From JAUWVG01 sp964633715 (lineage in GTDB: Bacteria > Acidobacteriota > Aminicenantia > Aminicenantales > Aminicenantaceae), in contig CAZWHQ010000111.1 of assembly GCA_964633715.1 (NCBI GenBank), positions 1-5,234 of the forward strand: a stretch of 5,234 nucleotides of DNA, in the 5' to 3' direction. Made by a program: the position numbers and the translations under genes. The notes beneath the pieces were generated by a model that had not been told where the DNA came from, did no database searches, and worked only from the letters and a program-made list of their open reading frames with translations. Positions 1 through 5,234 of the stretch are shown piece after piece; position 1 is the stretch's first letter; each line of letters begins with the position of its first letter.

Positions 1-52
<52 letters not shown>

Positions 53-74
53 TCTAAAAAATTTGAACCCCTTG

Positions 75-103
75 AAAATAGTCGAAATAGCCTCATCTGT
101 CAA
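75..103 (-). promoter_or_regulatory. Sigma70-type promoter of the tRNA-Thr gene
   Basis: On the minus strand a perfect -35 box TTGACA (98-103) is followed after exactly 17 bp by TATTTT (75-80), which matches four of six bases of the -10 consensus. Transcription would start near base 68, leaving a leader of about 16 nt before the mature tRNA 5' end at 52, a normal arrangement for RNase P processing. The spacing and the position relative to the tRNA make this the best-supported regulatory site in the window. It is identified by motif only. Confidence 0.65.
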
Positions 104-150
104 GACTTCTTAGTTTTCAATCATATTTAATTCTCTTTAGAAAAAACTAT

Positions 151-178
151 TTTGTTTTCCGTTGATATCTGATATAAA
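151..178 (+). promoter_or_regulatory. Candidate extended -10 promoter for smc and the downstream gene
   Basis: TATAAA (173-178) matches five of six -10 consensus bases. It is preceded by TG plus one base (170-172), the extended -10 arrangement that tolerates a poor -35 box. The best -35 partner is TTTGTT (151-156), 16 bp upstream and weak. Transcription would start near 185, giving a leader of about 40 nt. An alternative pairs TTGATA (162-167) with TTTATT (185-190) at 17 bp. A third possible -10, TACAAT (208-213), would give an almost leaderless mRNA. The choice among them is inference. Confidence 0.4.
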
Positions 179-224
179 TGGATGTTTATTTTCAAGCTCA
201 TTTTCTCTACAATAACAAGAAATA

Positions 225-3200
225 ATGAATATCAAGAAACTGGAACTCCAAGGATTCAAATCTTTTTCTGATAGAACAAAACTTAACTTTCACGAAGGCA
301 TCACCGCCATTATTGGTCCCAACGGCACCGGGAAAAGCAATATCGTTGATGCTCTCCTCTGGGTATTGGGGGGGAAAAGAATCAAAGCACTCAGAGGAGA
401 ACGGAGTGGGGATGTGATCTTTAACGGCAATGCCAAAGTCGCTCCCATGGGCATGGCCGATGTCACACTCGTTCTGGCAGATGAGGACGAAGAACTCAGT
501 TTCAGCCACAGAGTCTTCCGCTCGAAAGAAAGTGAATACCGCTTGAATGGAAAACAGGTCAGACTTAAAGACATTCAGGATACTCTTTATAAAAAGGCCA
601 TTGGCGATTCACAGTATTTTGTGATCGAACAGGGAAGCATAGGGCTTTTTCTTTCCTCCAAACCCATAGAAAAAAGAGCTCTTCTCGAGGAAGCCGCAGG
701 AACAGCTTTTTATAAAGATAAAAAGCGTCAGGCAGAACTCAAACTGGAAAACACAGAACAAAATTTATTACGTCTGGAAGATATCATTGCAGAAGTGTCT
801 AAGGCAAAAAATTCCTTAAAAAGACAGGCCAATTCAGCTATTCGCTATAGAGAGTTGAGAGAAAAAATCCGTGAGCTTACTCTCCTCTACTACAGAGGGA
901 AAATTAACATAACAGAGAAAACTCAGCACGATTCAATAACCGCCTACCAGAATACATCTAATCTCGAACAAGAAACGCAACGCAAATTGAAGGACATTGA
1001 AAAATCTCTGGCAAATAAAAGAAAAGAATTGTGGGAACTCGAAAGATCAAACAAGAAAGACCAGGAAAACGTTTATCTTTTGAAAAATCAACAATCTCAA
1101 CTGGAGACGGAAAGAGAAAGAGAAACAAAAAGAATCGAGCTTATCGAAGAAAAGAAGAATCGGGACAAAGAAATACAGGAAGAACTCAAGCAAGAAGACT
1201 TATTTATAGAAAAAGAAAAGGAAGACATAAAAAAAAGCATCCAAATATTGAGCCGTTCTCTGGAGCAAAAAATTGAGAGCATGAAATCTTTTGATAAAAC
1301 CAGCGGGACGCTTCAAGAAAAAATCGAAATCCATCAAAAACACATCGAAAAACTGAGGGCCGAGTCCCTCGAGAATCTCGCTCAGTTGACAGAAACCAGA
1401 AATTCGAAAGCCAAATTAGAAAAAGAACTGGAACTCTTCCTGCGTCAGGAGGAAAAACTCAATTCCAATCTGGAATCGGAACAGACACAGCTTAAGCATG
1501 CACAAAAAGCTCTGACGTCTATAGATAAAGAGATAGAGCAAGAAAACAAAAACCTCGAAGAAAAACAAAGGAATCTTGCAGATAACAAAAGAGCAGCTGA
1601 GAAACTGGCCGATTCACTTGAAAAACTCAAATCTCAACATTCAAATTTTGAGACACAGAAAGATAAGGCCCTTCATCATATTCACGCACTCGAGCAACTC
1701 CTCAAGAAAGAACAAAATACGGACTCTGCAGCTGAGATTCCTTCATCCCTAGGTCTTTTGGCGGATTGGATCGAGAGCGATCCACAGTACACCACTGCCG
1801 TTGATATCTTCTGGAGAGAAGAAGCAAAAGCACATGTCATCGAATGTGCTTCTGATTTTCTGAAAGCACTGGAAGGAAAAAATCCCGAAGGAAACTTTCT
1901 GATCATAAACAAGGAGCACAAGGAAAAATTCCATTCAGAAGTTTTTCAAGATCAACGGATTCTCGGAAGATTAAAAAGCAAAATAAAATCTGATCCAAAA
2001 ATTAAAGATCACCTTTCTCCTTTGAAAGATGCGGCCATCGTCAAAGACATCAAAGATGCCGTGGAACTCTGGCTTCACCATCCAAAGACAAACTACATAA
2101 CAGCAAATGGGGACGTTCTTTACTCTTCAGGTCTTCTCAATATGGGAGAAAAAAAAGAAGGCATTCTCGCTCTTAAACAGGAGATAAAAAATCTCGCCAA
2201 CACAATAGAGTCGGTTGAAGAAAAAATCATTCCACTTGTTTTTAAGACCGAAGAAAAGCAACAAGACAAACAAGAGTTGGAACTTCAGAACGAAAAATCT
2301 AAAGAAACTCTGCTCCAGCTCGAAAAAAAAATCGCTGCCAAAGAGAAAGAAAAAAGCTACATCCTTTTAGATAAGGAAAAAACTGAGACCAACCTCATTC
2401 TCATCAAAAAAGAAATTGGCCTATTATCCCAAGACAGGGATTCCACAAACGAGAAGTTTTCCGTTATATCCACTAAAGTGGATGATTTTGAAAGCAAGGA
2501 CAAAACCTTAATACAGAAAATTGAAGAAGAAGAACAAGCGATAAATCAGCTCCAAGAAAAAGCAGCGAATGAAAAAAATGATTTTTTTGAGCTTAAATCT
2601 CAAACCGACATACTTAAGGAAAGGATAAGCATCCATAAAGACCGGATACGATCGATTGAAAAAAGGACAAAAAGCATATCGGACAAAACGCACACCCTAG
2701 ACCTAGAAATGCTGGATTCTGAGAAACAAACTTCTGGGCTCCAGGATAACCTCGTACGAATTTCAAATGATATCGCCAAACTTGGCAATCAGATTAAACA
2801 GAAAGAGAAAGGACTGGCTTTAAGCGAAACCAAACTCAATGAGATTCAAATCGACCAGGTGAAATTGGAAAATGTGTTGGACAAACAAAAGATAGAGTAT
2901 GAAAGCACTAAAAATAAACGAGTTCAGTCTGAGATAAAAAAAGCGGAGATCGAGCGGGACATTGTCAACCTGGAAGAATCCTGCTGGCAGGAACTCCGGA
3001 AAACTCTCCAGGAGGTCAAAGGAGAGATTTCGGGAGACATTATTCCTGATGAAAATATCGAGGAAGAACTTGAATCAAGTAAAGACCGGCTTCAAAGAAT
3101 TGGCAATGTTAATCTCATGGCAGAAGAAGAATATACCATTCAGCAGCAACGCTATGACTTTCTATTACAGGAACAGAATGATTTAAGAGAATCCATCGAT

Positions 3201-3707
3201 TCAACAAAGATGGCCATATCAAAAATCGACAAAGAAAGCAGAAGCCAATTCGTGGCGGCACTGGAAGCTGTGAACAAAAACTTTAAAGAAGTTTTTTCAC
3301 TTTTATTTGAGGGGGGAAGCGCAGAAGTAAAACTCACCGATCCCAACAATCCCCTGGAAAGCGGAGTGGACATAATCGCTCAACCCCCGGGAAAGAGGCT
3401 GCAGAGCCTCAGTCTTCTTTCAGGAGGGGAAAAGACACTGACAAGCCTGGCCTTCTTTTTTGCTCTTTTCCGGTATAAACCCACTCCATTCTGCATTCTT
3501 GATGAAGTGGATGCAGCCCTGGATGAGGCCAACCTGAGCCGCTTTCTCAATCTCATGAATAAGATCAAGACTCAAACACAATTTATCATAATCACTCACA
3601 ACTCAAAAACCATGGAAGTGGCCGACTACATCTATGGGACCACGATGGCCGAACCCAGTATTACATCCATATTTTCGGTCAGAATGGAAAAAAATAAAGC
3701 GGGATAG
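225..3707 (+). CDS. smc: Chromosome segregation ATPase SMC
   Basis: Full-length bacterial Smc (1160 residues; the family is usually about 1150-1200), the DNA-entrapping ATPase that normally works with the kleisin ScpA and with ScpB on the nucleoid. The start is supported by MNIKKLELQGFKSF, the usual Smc N-terminus, although no Shine-Dalgarno is visible. The N-terminal head has Walker A GPNGTGKS (31-38, K37; Thr replaces the more common Ser), the Q-loop around Q136, and EEAAGT (155-160). The first coiled coil spans about 165-500, the hinge about 507-650, and the returning coil about 650-955. The C-terminal head follows: GNVNLM (960-965), PPGKR (1054-1058), signature LSGGEK (1065-1070), Walker B ILDE (1091-1094, catalytic E1094), D-loop region ALDEAN (1098-1103) and the switch His H1125. 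All ATPase motifs are intact, so the protein should be active. The coiled-coil part is rich in Lys, Glu and Gln codons, giving an A-rich strand with A8 and A9 tracts. scpA and scpB are not in the window. Confidence 0.97.
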   Translation: MNIKKLELQGFKSFSDRTKLNFHEGITAIIGPNGTGKSNIVDALLWVLGGKRIKALRGERSGDVIFNGNAKVAPMGMADVTLVLADEDEELSFSHRVFRSKESEYRLNGKQVRLKDIQDTLYKKAIGDSQYFVIEQGSIGLFLSSKPIEKRALLEEAAGTAFYKDKKRQAELKLENTEQNLLRLEDIIAEVSKAKNSLKRQANSAIRYRELREKIRELTLLYYRGKINITEKTQHDSITAYQNTSNLEQETQRKLKDIEKSLANKRKELWELERSNKKDQENVYLLKNQQSQLETERERETKRIELIEEKKNRDKEIQEELKQEDLFIEKEKEDIKKSIQILSRSLEQKIESMKSFDKTSGTLQEKIEIHQKHIEKLRAESLENLAQLTETRNSKAKLEKELELFLRQEEKLNSNLESEQTQLKHAQKALTSIDKEIEQENKNLEEKQRNLADNKRAAEKLADSLEKLKSQHSNFETQKDKALHHIHALEQLLKKEQNTDSAAEIPSSLGLLADWIESDPQYTTAVDIFWREEAKAHVIECASDFLKALEGKNPEGNFLIINKEHKEKFHSEVFQDQRILGRLKSKIKSDPKIKDHLSPLKDAAIVKDIKDAVELWLHHPKTNYITANGDVLYSSGLLNMGEKKEGILALKQEIKNLANTIESVEEKIIPLVFKTEEKQQDKQELELQNEKSKETLLQLEKKIAAKEKEKSYILLDKEKTETNLILIKKEIGLLSQDRDSTNEKFSVISTKVDDFESKDKTLIQKIEEEEQAINQLQEKAANEKNDFFELKSQTDILKERISIHKDRIRSIEKRTKSISDKTHTLDLEMLDSEKQTSGLQDNLVRISNDIAKLGNQIKQKEKGLALSETKLNEIQIDQVKLENVLDKQKIEYESTKNKRVQSEIKKAEIERDIVNLEESCWQELRKTLQEVKGEISGDIIPDENIEEELESSKDRLQRIGNVNLMAEEEYTIQQQRYDFLLQEQNDLRESIDSTKMAISKIDKESRSQFVAALEAVNKNFKEVFSLLFEGGSAEVKLTDPNNPLESGVDIIAQPPGKRLQSLSLLSGGEKTLTSLAFFFALFRYKPTPFCILDEVDAALDEANLSRFLNLMNKIKTQTQFIIITHNSKTMEVADYIYGTTMAEPSITSIFSVRMEKNKAG

Positions 3708-3710
3708 AAC

Positions 3711-5201
3711 GTGAAAGTCCAACTTTTCGTCCCCCCCGGGGGGTACTTTGCCGAACGTTGGTCTAAGGGATCCTCCATGCCTCCTCTGGGACTGCTGTAT
3801 ATTGCCGCTGTATTGGAAGAAGACGGTTTTGAAGTCCGTGTTATCCCGACAGATATAATGGAGTGGAAATGGGCCCAGATCAGAGATGAGATCAGGAAAT
3901 ATCGTGCCGATGTCATCGGTGTCACAGCCACAACAGAGAATCGGTTTCAGAGTTTTCAGCTTATAAAAGAGGCAAAAAAAGCCAATCCCGATGCTCTGAC
4001 AGTTCTTGGTGGCCCACATGCATCCATGGCGGCCGAAGACTGTCTCGAACACATCCCTGAACTCGATCTCGTAGTCAAGGGCGAAGGCGAAAAAACCATG
4101 CTCGAACTCTGCCAAAAACTAAAGGAGGACAGAGACCTCCCAAATTTGAATTCAATTGCAGGCCTCGTTATCAGGAATAGAGGAAAGATCCTATCCACTC
4201 CTTTGCGTATGCCCATTCAGGATCTCGACAGCCTCCCCTACCCGGCATTTCATCTGGTCCCTTTTGAAAAATACAATTTTGTTTTTGAAGTGCCTGGAGA
4301 GGGAAAACTTCCGGCCATCAATATGATGACCAGCCGCGGCTGTCCATTCAACTGCAGTTTTTGCGCCACACCTATCAACTGGGGAAGAACCGTCCGGATG
4401 AGGAGCCCTCAAAACGTCATCAAGGAAATTGAGTTTCTCAAAAACAAGTATGATATCCAGGTCCTTTTCTTTTTTGACGACACCTTCAACGCCAGCCCCA
4501 AACGAGTTGAAGACATCTGTGATCTTTTAATCGAAGACAACCTTAATATCTATTGGAAGTGTGATGTCCGTATGGATATCCTCGAAAAATCTTTGCTGAT
4601 CAAGATGAAGGAGGCCGGACTTTTTCATCTGTCTTTTGGTCTGGAAGCTGGCTCAGAAAGGATTAGAAACGAAATCGTCAATAAAAAAGTGGATCTAAAA
4701 GATTTCCAGCATATGGTCGAGTGGTGCCAGGAATTGGATATCATCCCCAATGCATTTTTTATCTTCAGCCATCCCACAGAAACATGGGCAGAAGCTCAAG
4801 AGACAATCCAAATTATCGAGTTGTACAAGGAAAAGATCGAAGGAAGCGTGGCCATCCTTCATATCTATCCGGGAACACCGCTGGAAAAAATGGCTAAAGA
4901 GCAGGGCATTCTTCCCAAAGATTTTTCCTGGACTTCGAAACATCACTCTCAAATAATCACTCTCCCCACAGCTCAGGGGGATGTCCCCCTCTATGTCGAC
5001 AAACTGACTTGGGCACAGATCAGCGAACTTGTTTTTCGATGGTCCTTCAGCAGCAGTAAATCCTCAGTAATAAAAAAAGTCCCTCAGATCTTTAAAAACA
5101 TTCACTCAATCAGCGATATTAAAAAATATGCCATTATGGCATTTGTCTACCTCCGACTAAAATTTGGGGCCTGGCTTCGAAAATGTCAAAAACTTTCTTG
5201 A
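3711..5201 (+). CDS. B12-binding-domain radical SAM protein, substrate unknown
   Basis: A 496-residue class B radical SAM protein of the BchE/methyltransferase-like architecture. Residues 1-140 form a Rossmann-type cobalamin-binding domain: early VPPGG, MPPLGLLYIAAVLEEDG (23-39), DVIGVTATT (67-75), GGPHAS (100-105) and KGEGEKT (123-129). A linker, DLDSLPYPAF (171-180), leads to the radical SAM barrel. Its CxxxCxxC cluster (C211, C215, C218) would bind the 4Fe-4S centre and SAM; FFFDDTF (253-259) and GLEAGSERI (310-318) are further barrel motifs. The region from about 430 to the end resembles the helical tail of class B enzymes. No DxHxxG cobalamin-ligating motif is visible, so any B12 may be bound without a lower His ligand. 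Members act in methylations, cyclisations and lipid, pigment or natural-product modification; the substrate here cannot be told. The GTG start is preferred because an ATG start at residue 23 would delete the conserved VPP strand. It lies 3 bp after the smc stop, with only a weak GGGAT as possible ribosome site, suggesting translational coupling. The stop falls within a perfect hairpin. Confidence 0.9.
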   Translation: MKVQLFVPPGGYFAERWSKGSSMPPLGLLYIAAVLEEDGFEVRVIPTDIMEWKWAQIRDEIRKYRADVIGVTATTENRFQSFQLIKEAKKANPDALTVLGGPHASMAAEDCLEHIPELDLVVKGEGEKTMLELCQKLKEDRDLPNLNSIAGLVIRNRGKILSTPLRMPIQDLDSLPYPAFHLVPFEKYNFVFEVPGEGKLPAINMMTSRGCPFNCSFCATPINWGRTVRMRSPQNVIKEIEFLKNKYDIQVLFFFDDTFNASPKRVEDICDLLIEDNLNIYWKCDVRMDILEKSLLIKMKEAGLFHLSFGLEAGSERIRNEIVNKKVDLKDFQHMVEWCQELDIIPNAFFIFSHPTETWAEAQETIQIIELYKEKIEGSVAILHIYPGTPLEKMAKEQGILPKDFSWTSKHHSQIITLPTAQGDVPLYVDKLTWAQISELVFRWSFSSSKSSVIKKVPQIFKNIHSISDIKKYAIMAFVYLRLKFGAWLRKCQKLS

Positions 5202-5234
5202 TATTTTTCTAAAGAAAGTTTTTGACATTTTCGA
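5177..5234. repeat. Perfect 23-bp inverted repeat with 12-nt loop, reaching the window end
   Basis: Left arm 5177-5199 and right arm 5212-5234 are exact reverse complements over 23 bp. They are separated by the 12-nt spacer GATATTTTTCTA. The left arm lies inside the last seven codons of the radical SAM gene and ends at the T of its TGA stop. The arms are AT-rich, with six G or C among 23 bases. The right arm ends exactly at the last base of the window, so the repeat may be longer; the next left-arm bases going outward are T then C. It could be a terminator, a recombination or element end, or a fold-back artefact at a contig end. Confidence 0.95.
5188..5223. terminator. Possible bidirectional intrinsic terminator after the smc/radical SAM unit
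   Basis: Inside the large inverted repeat, an A5 tract (5188-5192), CTTTCTT, the 12-nt loop, AAGAAAG and a T5 tract (5219-5223) give the A-tract/stem/T-tract layout of a bidirectional Rho-independent terminator, placed directly on the stop codon. Against this, the stem is poor in GC, the T tract is itself paired with the A tract and is short, and no longer T run can be seen before the window ends. Position supports a terminator; composition does not strongly do so. Confidence 0.4.

Larger units (their letters stand above)
53..224. other. Divergent tRNA-Thr / smc intergenic region
   Basis: This 172-bp AT-rich spacer separates the minus-strand tRNA from smc. The tRNA-proximal half carries the tRNA promoter and leader, and the smc-proximal half carries the candidate smc promoter. 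I see no open reading frame of note, riboswitch-like fold, strong hairpin or tandem repeat. No Shine-Dalgarno sequence is apparent before the smc ATG: the last bases read ACAAGAAATA then ATG. Confidence 0.8.

Noticed and set aside
207..574. Two minus-strand open frames of about 100 codons opposite the smc N-terminus
   Set aside because: They are antisense to the highly conserved Walker A region, have no ribosome-binding signal that I can see, and their products resemble no known family.
1031..1276. 81-codon + strand frame within smc
   Set aside because: It is a +1-type shadow of the Lys/Glu-rich coiled-coil coding sequence, giving a low-complexity Lys/Arg-rich product.
3420..3440. SD-like AGGAGGGG near the end of smc
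   Set aside because: These bases encode the ABC signature LSGGEK; no separate start codon or reading frame follows.
225..3707. Alternative identity of the first gene as Rad50, SbcC, RecN or MukB
   Set aside because: The N-terminus LELQGFKSF, the EEAAG motif, the GNVNLMAEEEY segment, the LSGGEKTLTSLA signature and the length are those of Smc. There is no zinc-hook CxxC at the midpoint.
3603..4115. 170-codon open frame on the minus strand across the smc/radical SAM junction
   Set aside because: It lies wholly antisense to the end of smc and the start of the radical SAM gene, both of which have clear family motifs. Its product shows no recognisable domain, and composition fits a shadow frame.
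4121..4128. Perfect Shine-Dalgarno-like AAAGGAGG inside the radical SAM gene, next to a GGAGG/CCTCC mini-hairpin
   Set aside because: No ATG, GTG or TTG follows at ribosome-binding distance, and the bases encode the in-frame residues LKED, so it is coincidental.

Overview
The window holds two complete protein genes on the + strand. They are preceded by a divergent, edge-truncated tRNA gene and followed by a long perfect hairpin that runs to the last base. The source is bacterial: the first gene encodes a canonical bacterial Smc rather than MukB, the second begins with GTG, and sigma70-like promoter boxes are visible. Base composition is moderately AT-rich. A cobalamin-binding radical SAM enzyme suggests an anaerobic or microaerobic lifestyle. 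My impression is Acidobacteriota/Aminicenantes-like or a similar uncultured lineage, but nothing in the sequence proves the phylum.

Layout. Bases 1-52 (minus strand) are the first 52 nt of tRNA-Thr with anticodon CGT, cut in the T stem by the window edge. Bases 53-224 are a divergent intergenic region. It contains a convincing tRNA promoter on the minus strand (TTGACA, 17 bp, TATTTT) and a weaker extended -10 candidate for the + strand. Bases 225-3707 are smc (1160 codons), the ATPase of the chromosome-organising condensin complex, with intact heads, two coiled-coil arms of similar length and a divergent hinge. Three bases later, 3711-5201 encode a 496-residue B12-binding-domain radical SAM protein of unknown substrate, very probably in the same transcript. 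The last codons and stop of this gene lie inside a perfect 23-bp inverted repeat (5177-5234, 12-nt loop).

Functionally this is mostly housekeeping sequence. The smc and radical SAM genes are tightly coupled, but no shared pathway is known to me, so the link is only positional. I see no clear new system. The points most worth a second look are the terminal perfect palindrome (terminator, mobile-element remnant or fold-back assembly artefact), the smc/radical-SAM coupling, the absent cobalamin His motif in the radical SAM protein, and the C7G6 palindrome just inside that gene. The window starts inside a tRNA and ends on a palindrome arm, which would fit a contig bounded by assembly-breaking repeats.
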